Notes under the pieces: model-generated
What the model was told of the DNA's origin: nothing
Database searches by the model: none
What the model saw: the letters and a program-made list of their open reading frames with translations, nothing else
Translations under genes and position numbers: made by a program
Shown here: in pieces, positions 6,127 through 14,923 of the stretch
How positions within the stretch are numbered: the stretch's first letter is position 1
How the letters are laid out: the number at the start of each line of letters is the position of its first letter
NCBI RefSeq assembly: GCF_030698175.1
Contig: NZ_JAUYNT010000039.1
Location: 1 to 64,000 of the forward strand
Direction: 5' to 3'
Origin: Pseudomonas sp.
Lineage (GTDB): Bacteria; Pseudomonadota; Gammaproteobacteria; Pseudomonadales; Pseudomonadaceae
DNA: 64,000 nucleotides

Positions 6127-9100
6127 GCTGCTGCAACCAATCGAGAAACTCCGCTTCGGCCAGTGGCTTGCTGAACAGATAACCCTGGCCAATGGCGCAG
6201 CCGCGCTCGCGCAGAAACGCCAGCTGCTCGGGGTTTTCGATGCCTTCGGCGACGCATTCCAGGTCGAGGTTGTGGGCGATCAGCAAGATGGTTTCCACCA
6301 GCATGCGATCACTGAGATCACCTTGCAGGTCGTGAATAAAGCTGCGGTCGACCTTTAGCCGGTCCAGCGGCAAGCGCTTGAGATAGGTCAGCGATGAGTA
6401 GCCGGTGCCAAAGTCATCGATGGCAAAGCGCACGCCCAAGTCTTTCAAACCCTGCATGGCCTGAATGCATTGTTCGACGTTCTCGACCAACACACTCTCG
6501 GTGATTTCCAGCTCCAGCGCGCTGGCGGCCAAGCCGTGACGTTGCAGGCAGGCGCTGACCTGCGCCACCACATCGACTTGGCGTAATTGCCGCGGGCTGA
6601 GGTTGACCGCCAGCACCAGCTCCGGCCACTGCGGCTGCCAGCGTGCTAACGCCGCACAGGCTTGCTCGAGCACCCAATCGCCAAGTTCGAGAATCAAGCC
6701 GGTTTCTTCGGCCAGCGGGATAAATTGCTCCGGCGAGATGGCACCGCGCTGCGGGTGTTGCCAGCGCAGCAACACCTCGGCGCCAATCACGCGGTTATCG
6801 GCCAGCGCCAACTGCGGCTGAAACACCAGGTGCAGCTGATTGCGCACTATGGCCTGGCGCAACTCGCTTTGCATCAGCAGGCGCTGGTCGATGGCCGCCT
6901 GCATTTCTTTGGCAAAAAAGTGCAGGCCATTGCGACCACTTTGTTTGGCCTGATACATGGCGGTGTCGGCTTGCTTGAGCGCGTCGGCGGCGGCCTGACC
7001 CGGCAGTGGATGCAAACTGATGCCGATGCTGGCACTGATCGACAATTCATGACCGTCGATCAAATAACTACCGAGCAGGCACTCGAGCAGTTTCTCGCCG
7101 ATCTCGGCGGCTCGCTCGGCGGCGCCTTCCAGGTTGTCGGCCAGGGCTTCGAGCAACACCAAAAACTCATCACCACCAATCCGTGCCAGGGTGTCTTCGG
7201 CGCGCAGGCAGCCGGCCAAGCGTGCGCTGACCTCGCGCAGCAAGGTGTCGCCGACCGGGTGACCAAGGCTGTCGTTGACGGTTTTAAAGTGATCCAAATC
7301 GATAAACAGTAAGGCGCCAAAACGCCGCTCACGCTGCTCGCGGACGATGGCGTGCTGCAAACGATCAGACAATAAACGTCGATTCGGCAGCCCGGTGAGC
7401 TCATCGCTAAAGGCCAGGCGTTCGATCTCTTTCTGGTAGCGCTGACGCTCGGAAATATCGGTAACGCTCAGGCGAATCAGCGGGCGCTGCTGACTCGGCA
7501 AACGCACCAAGCTGACTTCGCAGGGCCGCACGCGCCCCCCGGCGTCACGCAGCAGCCAATCAAACACCGGCACCGCACCGGCCAATGCAGCCTTCGCATG
7601 AGCCCGCGCCAGGCGGCGCGACGACTGCCCGTTGGCCTGAATAGCGGGGCAGTACCGGGTCGGCATAGTGCCCAGCAGTTGCTCGCGCGGGGTGCCGAAC
7701 AGTCGCACAGCATTGTCATTGGCCTCGATAATTCCACGCTCGGTATCGAGCAACAGAATCGCCTCGGGCGCGTGCTCGACCAAAATCTGATAGCGCGCCT
7801 CGGCTTCATGGCGCGCACTGATGTCGTCAATTAGTGCCAGGCAAGCTTCCAGTTCCCCCTCTACGTTGCGCACCGCACGCAGGCTCAAACGCACATAAAC
7901 ACTGCTGGCATCGCTGCGCACAAAGCGCTTGTCCAGCTCGTATTCATCCCGGCTGCCCGCCCGCAGCGCGTCAAACAAGTGCGTTTCAAGAGCCAAGTCA
8001 TCGGCATGGGTAATCGCCGCCCAACTGCTTTGGCGCAAGGTTTCGGCGCTGCGTTCAAGGATCTGGCAGAGCTTGTTATTGACCTGCAACCACTGCCCCT
8101 GCGGGCCGATCATAGCCATGCCGATCAGCGGTGCATCGAAGAACATGCGCAGCCATTCATCGCGCTCGTGCAGTTGTTTTTGCGCCAATTTGCGCGCGGA
8201 AATATCTTGAGTGGCCCCGTAAATACGCACTACCTGCTGCTCGTGCTGCTCGCAAAAACCCTTGATCCGTAACCAGCGCAGGCTCCCGCGCGCGCCATAC
8301 ATGCGCGCCTCGAGGTCAAACGGCTGAGCCGATTGCAATGCCGCTTCCAGGGTGGCCTCGATACGCCCACGAGACTCATCATCAAAATAACTCAGAGCCT
8401 GATTAAGCGTTGGCGTCGGCTCGGCCGAATCCAATTCATAGAGGCGAAAAGTACCCTCGCTCCAGAACATGTCGCGGCCCGGCAGGTTCAGCACCCAGCC
8501 ACCGATATCGGCAATCGCCTCGGTTTGCGCGAGTAACTGGGTTTGCCGTAACAGCTCTTCGCGCTGCTTGTGCAACGCCTGGTTTTGCCACTCGCGGGCG
8601 CTGACATCGTGCTGCATGCCGATGTAATGGCTGATGCCCTGAGCGTCGCGCATGGGCGTCAGACTGAGCTCATTCCAGAACGCGTGACCGTCTTTGCGAT
8701 AGTTACGCAGCACCACCCGGCAAGATTCGCTGCGCTGCAAGGCCGCCCGCACCGTTGCCAGCGCCACCTGCGGCGGCGCTTGACCCTGCAACAGGCGACA
8801 GTTGCGCCCAAGCATTTCGCTGGCGGAGTAACCACTGAGCCGCTCAAAGGCCGGATTGCAGTAAATCAGCGGAAAATCGACCTGCCGTGCATCGCTGATG
8901 CTGATCCCCAGCGGGCAGGCCTCCAGCACCGAGTTGGCCAGCGCCAACTGCTGCTGCATCTGCGCGCTGCGGGCCAAGGCCTGGCGCAAATCACTCAGGC
9001 TGCGACCGACCAGCAAGGTGGCGCAAAGCAACAGCAGCGCACTCAGGTGCAGTCCGGTGCGCTGCGGGTCGAGCCAGGCATCAACCGCGCCTGTCCCCTG

Positions 9101-9877
9101 CAATGCCGGCAGCACTATGGCCAGCAGCGTGGTCAGGCCAGCCCCAAACACCGCACCACTAAAGCCCCAGCGCAAGGCCAGCAGCAGCATCACGCAAGCC
9201 ACCAACGGCAGCGCCAACAACGGCGGCAGCAAACTCAACAACAGCGGCAAAGCACACAACAACGCCAGCAGTAACAGCCGTGGTGGTGCAGGACACGGCG
9301 CCACAGCTTCGGGCAGATCCACCGGTAACTGGCACCAGCCACGGCCACGTAAATAGGGTGTGAGGTAGACCAGCAATGTCACGCACAGGCCCAGACTGGT
9401 CAGACTGTCGACCAACCATTGGGCCAGAATCGCCGCTGGCAAATCGCTCCAGGCGATACGCCCCAGCAGCTGCAAATTGCCTTGCACGGTCAAGGCCATT
9501 AACAGCAAGGGCAATAACACACCGAGCAAGATCAACCGCAGCAAGGGGGTAAAGTTCGCCAGGGCGGCATCAAAGGGTCGTCGCCCCAGCAGCCACCAGG
9601 CCAGGGCCACGCAGAGGGTTTCTGGCACTGCATAGAGGGGTGCCCACTGCCAGTCGAGCCCCCATAAAGGGATGCTCAGCAGCGCGTTTAGATACAGCGC
9701 CGGTAATACCCGCGGCCCCCACCACAGGCACAACACCAAGCCCAGGCCAAACGGCAGGTAACCCAGCGCGATCCCGCCAAGGTACTGGCTGGACAAGGAC
9801 AACCAAGTGGCCACATGTAACAGCGGCAGCGCGAGCCACCAGGTCCATGTTGGCAAACGCCAAGCTGCTGCGGGCAT
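6092..9877 (-). CDS. membrane MASE1-PAS(4)-GGDEF-EAL cyclic-di-GMP protein
   Basis: A 1261-residue protein combining diguanylate cyclase and phosphodiesterase modules. About residues 1-300 form a MASE1-like membrane sensor with roughly eight helices. About four PAS domains follow (roughly 310-430, 430-560, 565-690, 690-810), the first two with PAC-like ends such as YIGMQHDVSARE. The GGDEF motif is intact at 901-905. The EAL domain from about 990 has EVL at 1034-1036 instead of EAL but keeps the acidic residue, NLSPRQ, LEITES, IDDFGTGYSSL, K in RLKVDRSF and ECVAEGIE, so hydrolysis is plausible. The last ten residues (GSGERVGSGE) are encoded by intergenic repeat DNA. Which activity dominates cannot be told from sequence. 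Confidence 0.93.
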   Translation of the reverse strand: MPAAAWRLPTWTWWLALPLLHVATWLSLSSQYLGGIALGYLPFGLGLVLCLWWGPRVLPALYLNALLSIPLWGLDWQWAPLYAVPETLCVALAWWLLGRRPFDAALANFTPLLRLILLGVLLPLLLMALTVQGNLQLLGRIAWSDLPAAILAQWLVDSLTSLGLCVTLLVYLTPYLRGRGWCQLPVDLPEAVAPCPAPPRLLLLALLCALPLLLSLLPPLLALPLVACVMLLLALRWGFSGAVFGAGLTTLLAIVLPALQGTGAVDAWLDPQRTGLHLSALLLLCATLLVGRSLSDLRQALARSAQMQQQLALANSVLEACPLGISISDARQVDFPLIYCNPAFERLSGYSASEMLGRNCRLLQGQAPPQVALATVRAALQRSESCRVVLRNYRKDGHAFWNELSLTPMRDAQGISHYIGMQHDVSAREWQNQALHKQREELLRQTQLLAQTEAIADIGGWVLNLPGRDMFWSEGTFRLYELDSAEPTPTLNQALSYFDDESRGRIEATLEAALQSAQPFDLEARMYGARGSLRWLRIKGFCEQHEQQVVRIYGATQDISARKLAQKQLHERDEWLRMFFDAPLIGMAMIGPQGQWLQVNNKLCQILERSAETLRQSSWAAITHADDLALETHLFDALRAGSRDEYELDKRFVRSDASSVYVRLSLRAVRNVEGELEACLALIDDISARHEAEARYQILVEHAPEAILLLDTERGIIEANDNAVRLFGTPREQLLGTMPTRYCPAIQANGQSSRRLARAHAKAALAGAVPVFDWLLRDAGGRVRPCEVSLVRLPSQQRPLIRLSVTDISERQRYQKEIERLAFSDELTGLPNRRLLSDRLQHAIVREQRERRFGALLFIDLDHFKTVNDSLGHPVGDTLLREVSARLAGCLRAEDTLARIGGDEFLVLLEALADNLEGAAERAAEIGEKLLECLLGSYLIDGHELSISASIGISLHPLPGQAAADALKQADTAMYQAKQSGRNGLHFFAKEMQAAIDQRLLMQSELRQAIVRNQLHLVFQPQLALADNRVIGAEVLLRWQHPQRGAISPEQFIPLAEETGLILELGDWVLEQACAALARWQPQWPELVLAVNLSPRQLRQVDVVAQVSACLQRHGLAASALELEITESVLVENVEQCIQAMQGLKDLGVRFAIDDFGTGYSSLTYLKRLPLDRLKVDRSFIHDLQGDLSDRMLVETILLIAHNLDLECVAEGIENPEQLAFLRERGCAIGQGYLFSKPLAEAEFLDWLQQQGSGERVGSGE

Positions 9878-10015
9878 AGATCTCTCGCCTCAATACGCGT
9901 CCTGAGCGTAGTTCAGCCGCGCTCGGCGTGCCGCTTAAACCCGTTGCCGATGCTCTAAATCGCTTGCTGCCCGCACACAACGCACACCGCGTCCGATTCT
10001 AGCCAGCATGCCGGG

Positions 10016-11329
10016 TTACACCGCGTTGCGCGGCAGCATCAGCCCAATTGGCAGGCAAACCCGCGCCTCGACCCCGCCACCGGAGCGATTGAGCAACTCG
10101 ACACTGCCGCCATGCAGTGCAGCAATCCGCTTCACAATCGCCAAGCCCAGGCCCGCGCCTTTGCCACCACGGGCCTTATCGCCACGAATAAAGGGATTAA
10201 ACAGCTGCGCGAGCTCCGCCGGATCGACCCCGACGCCGCGATCCAGCACGCTCAGCACCACATAGGGCGCGCCGCAACTGCCGGTCACATAGGCGGCCAC
10301 TTCGACGCCGTCGGTGCCGTAGCGCAGGGCATTTTCGATCAGATTGGTCAGCAGCCGCTTGATCGACACCCGCCGCAGGGGCAGCGCCGGCATGCTCTCC
10401 AGACACAGGCGCACCTGTTCTTTGGCCTGGTTGTAGGGCGCCACCAGATCTTCGATCAACGCACCGAGATCGACTTGCTCCAGCGCCTCATCGCGACCAT
10501 CGCGGATAAAGGCCAAAAACTGCTCGAGAATGGCGTCCATGTCCTCGATGTCACGCACCATGTCGTCAGTCAGTTCGGCATCGCTGTGCAGTAACTCCAG
10601 CGCCAGGCGCAGGCGCGTCAGCGGTGTGCGCAGGTCATGGGAGACGCCGGCGAGCATCAGTTCGCGCTCGCGGGCGCCCTGCTCGACGTCTTCGGCCATT
10701 TGATTAAAAGCCCGGTAGACCTCGGCAATTTCACTCGGGGTGTCGCTTTCCGGCAGCCGCACGCTGCGACCCTGACCCAATTGGCGGGCGGCAAACACCA
10801 GGCGTTTCAAGGGCGCACTGAGCTGGCGCACGAAAATCCAGGCCGCACCCGTAGAGAGCAAGCCGATGGCCAAGAACCAGCCGAGCACGCCCCAGATCCG
10901 CTGCCCGCGCAACGGGTGCGGATACAGCGGTACTATCAGCCAGTCCGGGCCCAGGCTGGGTGCGCGCACCCACAGCGCCGGTGGGTGCTGGACGCGCACC
11001 CGCACCTCGGTATCGGCGCCCAACTCCGCCTGCATTTGCCGCTCAAACACACTGCTGTAAGGCCAATGTTGCTCCCCGGCCGGCACACTCTCAACCGGCA
11101 CCACGCGCAAGCCGGACGCCTTGCTGATAGCGACCTGCGATTGTTCACCCACCGCCCAATAGCTACGCACCGTCAACGCGGTGCCGTGGCTGTATTGACG
11201 ATCAACCAGCACGTCCTCGTTCATCATTAGATAAACCAGGGTCAGGGCCTTGGAAAACAGCACCACGCCCAACACCAACCAGAGGGTGCGAGCGAAGAAG
11301 CTTTGCGGGAACCAGAGTGGGGTTTTCAT
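10016..11329 (-). CDS. amgS: AmgS (EnvZ-type) sensor histidine kinase
   Basis: A 437-residue inner-membrane histidine kinase. Seen: a first membrane helix at about 12-36, a periplasmic loop, a second helix at about 146-168, HAMP to about 225, the dimerisation/phosphoacceptor motif AGVSHDLRTPLTRLR with H231, and the ATPase boxes NLIENALRYG, LDRGVGVDPAEL and GLGLAIVKRIAALHGG. It is 10 bases downstream of amgR on the same strand, so one operon. Family and gene neighbourhood (tex next door) match P. aeruginosa AmgRS, which responds to aminoglycoside-induced membrane-protein stress. The specific role here is inferred from that synteny; ompR/envZ naming is equally valid. Confidence 0.92.
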   Translation of the reverse strand: MKTPLWFPQSFFARTLWLVLGVVLFSKALTLVYLMMNEDVLVDRQYSHGTALTVRSYWAVGEQSQVAISKASGLRVVPVESVPAGEQHWPYSSVFERQMQAELGADTEVRVRVQHPPALWVRAPSLGPDWLIVPLYPHPLRGQRIWGVLGWFLAIGLLSTGAAWIFVRQLSAPLKRLVFAARQLGQGRSVRLPESDTPSEIAEVYRAFNQMAEDVEQGARERELMLAGVSHDLRTPLTRLRLALELLHSDAELTDDMVRDIEDMDAILEQFLAFIRDGRDEALEQVDLGALIEDLVAPYNQAKEQVRLCLESMPALPLRRVSIKRLLTNLIENALRYGTDGVEVAAYVTGSCGAPYVVLSVLDRGVGVDPAELAQLFNPFIRGDKARGGKGAGLGLAIVKRIAALHGGSVELLNRSGGGVEARVCLPIGLMLPRNAV

Positions 11330-11339
11330 GGATTACGAT

Positions 11340-12080
11340 TTACTTACCGTCGGGCACAAACACATAACCCACGCCCCAGACCGTCTGGATATAGCGCGGC
11401 TTGGACGGGTCGGGCTCGATCATCCGGCGCAGTCGGGATATCTGCACGTCAATGGAGCGCTCCAGCGCGTCCCACTCGCGGCCACGGGCCAGGTTCATCA
11501 GTTTGTCCCGGGTCAGCGGCTCGCGGGCATGCTGCACCAAGGCTTTGAGCACGGCGAATTCGCCGGTGGTGAGCATATGGACTTCATCGCCCTTCTTCAG
11601 CTCGCGGGTGGCGAGGAACAGCTCGTACTCACCGAAGCTGACGGTTTCGTCCTCGCTGCCCGGCGCGCCCGGCACCACTGGTGCCTGGCGGCGCAACACA
11701 GCTTTGATTCGCGCCAGCAGCTCGCGCGGGTTAAATGGCTTGCCCAGATAGTCGTCGGCGCCCAACTCCAGGCCCTGAATCCGGCTGCCCTCATCGCCCT
11801 TGGCGGTGAGCATGATGATCGGCATCTGGTTGTTGGCCTCGCGCAGGCGCTTACAGGCGCTGAGGCCGTCTTCGCCGGGCAGCATCAGGTCGAGCACCAA
11901 CAACTGAAACAGCTCGCGGCCGAGCACACGGTCCATTTGCTCGGTGTTTTCCACGGCTTTAACGCGGTAGCCCTGCTCGGTCAAAAAGCGCTCGAGCAAA
12001 CGGCGCAAACCCGGATCGTCATCGACGATGAGGATTTTTTCGCCTTCGTCGGCACTGTTGGTTTTCGATTCAGCGGTCAT
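11340..12080 (-). CDS. amgR: AmgR (OmpR-type) response regulator
   Basis: A 246-residue OmpR/PhoB-class regulator. Seen: receiver domain with acidic pocket ILIVDDDPG, phosphoacceptor D64 in VLDLMLPGE, the conserved threonine in MLTAKG and lysine in LGKPFNPRE. A winged-helix DNA-binding domain follows (LTTGEFAVLKALVQHAREPLTRDKLM ... RYIQTVWGVGYVF). I chose the ATG at 12078-12080, preceded by AGGAGC, rather than the longer in-frame extension that runs into heptamer repeats. It precedes amgS by 10 bases. It is divergent from tex, with a repeat-derived hairpin between the two. Confidence 0.93.
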   Translation of the reverse strand: MTAESKTNSADEGEKILIVDDDPGLRRLLERFLTEQGYRVKAVENTEQMDRVLGRELFQLLVLDLMLPGEDGLSACKRLREANNQMPIIMLTAKGDEGSRIQGLELGADDYLGKPFNPRELLARIKAVLRRQAPVVPGAPGSEDETVSFGEYELFLATRELKKGDEVHMLTTGEFAVLKALVQHAREPLTRDKLMNLARGREWDALERSIDVQISRLRRMIEPDPSKPRYIQTVWGVGYVFVPDGK

Positions 12081-12175
12081 GGCAGCTCCTTGGCTAATAC
12101 GCGGCATTATGGCGCAGCCAGTGCGTGGGCGTATCGCCACCATTGTTAGCAGATTTGTCCTTGCGGCTGGAAAGT

Positions 12176-12230
12176 TGGAAAAAGTGGGGAGTGGGAAGTC
12201 CCACTGCGCCCACTCCCCACTCCCCACTCA
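12176..12230. repeat. heptamer repeat arranged as inverted repeat
   Basis: Units of the type TGGGGAG/TGGGAAG run forward from about 12176 to 12199. After CCCACTGCG they run in reverse (CCCACTCCCCACTCCCCACT), so the tract can fold into a hairpin. It fills the gap between the divergent amgR and tex genes. A TACAAT at 12233-12238, just downstream, could serve as a -10 for tex, but no convincing -35 is seen. Confidence 0.7.
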
Positions 12231-12292
12231 GGTACAATGCCGGCCTTTTCAGACGGTCTAGACCGGTTTCCAATTCGTTAGTAGGTGGATCT

Positions 12293-14605
12293 ATGGACAG
12301 CATCAACAACCGTATCGCCGAGGAACTGGGCGTACGTCCGCAGCAAGTGGCCGCCGCCGTGGCGTTGCTGGATGAAGGTTCGACCGTGCCATTTATCTCG
12401 CGCTACCGCAAAGAAGTCACCGGCAGCCTCGACGATACCCAGCTGCGTAACTTAGAGGAGCGCCTGCGTTACCTGCGCGAGCTGGACGACCGTCGCGCCA
12501 GCATCCTTGCCAGCATCAATGAGCAAGGCAAGCTGACCCCGGAGCTGGCCCGTGAGATCAATCTGGCCGACACCAAGACCCGCCTCGAAGACTTGTATTT
12601 GCCCTACAAGCAAAAGCGCCGCACCAAGGGCCAGATCGCCCTGGAAGCCGGTCTCGGCGAGCTGGCCGACGCGCTGTTTAGCGACCCGAGCCTGAATCCC
12701 GAGTCCGAAGCGGCACGCTTTATCGACGCCGAAAAAGGCTTCGCCGACCTCAAATCCGTGCTCGAAGGCGCCAAGTACATCCTGATGGAGCGCTTCGCCG
12801 AAGACGCCACCTTGCTGACCAATCTGCGTAGCTTCCTCAAGCAGGAAGCCACCCTCAGCGCCCGTTTGGTGGCGGGCAAGGAAGAAGAAGGCGCCAAGTT
12901 TCGCGACTACTTTGAGCACGACGAGCGCTTCAAGAGCGTGCCCTCGCACCGTGCCCTGGCGATTTTCCGTGGCCGCAATGAAGGCTTCCTCAGCGCTGGC
13001 CTGAAGGTCGGCGACGAGTTACCGGGCAGCATGCATCCGGGCGAAGGCATGATTGCCGAGCGTTTCGGCATCACCAATCAAAACCGCCCGGCCGATAAAT
13101 GGCTGGCCGAGGTGGTGCGCTGGACCTGGAAGGTCAAGCTCTACACCCACCTGGAAACCGACTTGTTCGGCGAGCTGCGCGAAGGCGCCGAAGACGAAGC
13201 CATCATGGTCTTCGCCCGTAACCTGCATGATTTGCTGCTGGCCGCCCCGGCCGGCCCACGGGCGACGCTGGCCCTCGATCCGGGCCTGCGCACCGGCTGC
13301 AAAGTGGCGGTGGTGGATGCCACCGGCAAGGTGCTGGACACCGCCACCGTCTACCCCCACGCGCCACGCAACGACTGGGACGGCACCTTGGTGACGCTGG
13401 CCAAGCTGTGCGCCAAGCATCAGGTTGACCTGATCTCCATCGGCAACGGCACCGCCAGCCGCGAGACAGACAAACTGGCCGCCGACCTGATCAAACAGCT
13501 GCCTAGCCTGAAGCTGACCAAGGTGATGGTTTCCGAGGCCGGCGCCTCGGTGTATTCGGCCTCGGAACTGGCCGCCAAAGAATTCCCCGATCTGGACGTG
13601 ACCCTGCGCGGCGCCGTCTCCATCGCCCGCCGGCTGCAAGACCCGCTGGCCGAGCTGGTGAAGATCGACCCGAAATCCATCGGCGTCGGCCAGTACCAGC
13701 ATGACGTCTCGCAACTGAAACTGGCCCGTGGTCTCGATGCCGTGGTGGAAGACTGCGTAAACGCCGTCGGCGTCGACGTCAACACCGCCTCGGTGGCCTT
13801 GCTGGCGCGGATCTCCGGTCTCAACAGCACCTTGGCGCAAAATATCGTCAACCACCGCGACACTAACGGTGCCTTCAAGACCCGCGCTGCCTTGCTGAAA
13901 GTGCCGCGCCTGGGCGAGAAAACCTTCGAGCAAGCCGCCGGCTTCTTGCGCGTAATGAACGGCGACAACCCGTTGGACGCCTCGGCCGTGCACCCGGAAA
14001 CCTACTCATTGGTGCAACGGATCGCCGTGGATACCGGCCGCGATATTCGCTCGCTGATCGGCGATGCCAGCACCCTCAAGCGCCTCGATCCCAAGCAATA
14101 CGTCGACGAAAAATTCGGCCTGACCACCATCAGCGACATTCTGCTGGAGCTGGAAAAACCCGGCCGCGACCCACGCCCCGAGTTCAAAACCGCCGAGTTC
14201 CAGGAGGGCGTGGAAACCCTTAAAGACCTAAAGCTCGGCATGCAGCTGGAAGGCGTAGTCACCAACGTCACCAACTTCGGCGCCTTCGTCGACATCGGCG
14301 TGCACCAGGACGGCCTGGTACATATCTCGGCACTGTCAGAAAAGTTCGTCAAAAACCCTTACGAAGTGGTCAAGGCCGGCGACATCGTGCGGGTCAAGGT
14401 CATGGAAGTGGACATCCCGCGTAACCGCGTGGCCCTGAGCATGCGCATGGGCGACACCCCCGGCGAGAAAATCGAAGGCCCACGCGGCGGCAACAAGGGC
14501 AACGCCCCACGCACCGAACGGCATTCCAGCCAGGACAAGCCCGCGCCCGCCAACGCCGGCATGGCCGCGCTGTTTGCCGGCGCCAAACAGATGAAAAAGA
14601 AGTAA
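12293..14605 (+). CDS. tex: Tex-family RNA-binding transcription accessory protein
   Basis: A 770-residue Tex protein. It contains the N-terminal helical region (NRIAEELGVRPQQVAAAVALLDEGSTVPFISRYRKE), the YqgF/RuvC-like domain in the middle (TLALDPGLRTGCKVAVVDATGKVLDT), helix-hairpin-helix modules (NTASVALLARISGLN) and a C-terminal S1 RNA-binding domain (MQLEGVVTNVTNFGAFVDIGVHQDGLVHIS). Tex is a cytoplasmic nucleic-acid-binding factor linked to toxin expression and fitness in Bordetella and other pathogens. The start ATG at 12293 is preceded by TAGGTGG and gives MDSINNRIAEELG, the usual N terminus. The C-terminal tail after S1 is low-complexity and basic, ending in MKKK. Confidence 0.95.
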   Translation: MDSINNRIAEELGVRPQQVAAAVALLDEGSTVPFISRYRKEVTGSLDDTQLRNLEERLRYLRELDDRRASILASINEQGKLTPELAREINLADTKTRLEDLYLPYKQKRRTKGQIALEAGLGELADALFSDPSLNPESEAARFIDAEKGFADLKSVLEGAKYILMERFAEDATLLTNLRSFLKQEATLSARLVAGKEEEGAKFRDYFEHDERFKSVPSHRALAIFRGRNEGFLSAGLKVGDELPGSMHPGEGMIAERFGITNQNRPADKWLAEVVRWTWKVKLYTHLETDLFGELREGAEDEAIMVFARNLHDLLLAAPAGPRATLALDPGLRTGCKVAVVDATGKVLDTATVYPHAPRNDWDGTLVTLAKLCAKHQVDLISIGNGTASRETDKLAADLIKQLPSLKLTKVMVSEAGASVYSASELAAKEFPDLDVTLRGAVSIARRLQDPLAELVKIDPKSIGVGQYQHDVSQLKLARGLDAVVEDCVNAVGVDVNTASVALLARISGLNSTLAQNIVNHRDTNGAFKTRAALLKVPRLGEKTFEQAAGFLRVMNGDNPLDASAVHPETYSLVQRIAVDTGRDIRSLIGDASTLKRLDPKQYVDEKFGLTTISDILLELEKPGRDPRPEFKTAEFQEGVETLKDLKLGMQLEGVVTNVTNFGAFVDIGVHQDGLVHISALSEKFVKNPYEVVKAGDIVRVKVMEVDIPRNRVALSMRMGDTPGEKIEGPRGGNKGNAPRTERHSSQDKPAPANAGMAALFAGAKQMKKK

Positions 14606-14610
14606 GAAGT

Positions 14611-14725
14611 TGGGAGTGGGAAGTGGGGAGTAGGGCGGACTCAGGAGCGCAGCGAACAGTCCGCCGCGCTTGATCGCCACGATGGACACCGCCGAAGGCC
14701 GTACTGCCTGCGACGAGTACGGCCT
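14611..14725. repeat. 51-bp repeat element, copy B, plus second hairpin
   Basis: Heptamers (14611-14632) lead into the palindrome GGCGGACT/AGTCCGCC (14634-14665). The stretch 14615-14665 is identical to the reverse complement of 6060-6110. A second palindrome with 10-base perfect arms (AGGCCGTACT 14696-14705, AGTACGGCCT 14716-14725) and loop GCCTGCGACG follows; its loop recurs in copy C at 21267-21276. The rest of the tex-gshA gap up to 14910 holds no other feature I can support. Confidence 0.85.
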
Positions 14726-14923
14726 ACAGACCTGTCGCAGCCAAGCAAGTAACCTTAATGCTGGTGCGCTAGGCTTGGCTCGAACCCGCACGGCATGCCC
14801 ATAAGCGCCCGAGTCGCAGCTCCACCGATAACTGCGGTTACCTCTTGGCCCTTGTACAGCGGCGCTGGCGTCCCCATATTGGGGCGACTGACGTGTGAAG
14901 GGCTGCCTTCAAGGAATCGCATT

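Noticed and set aside
5022..6257. About 410-codon open frame on the minus strand opposite rimK
   Set aside because: Shadow of rimK and of the following repeat DNA; no start signal or family resemblance.
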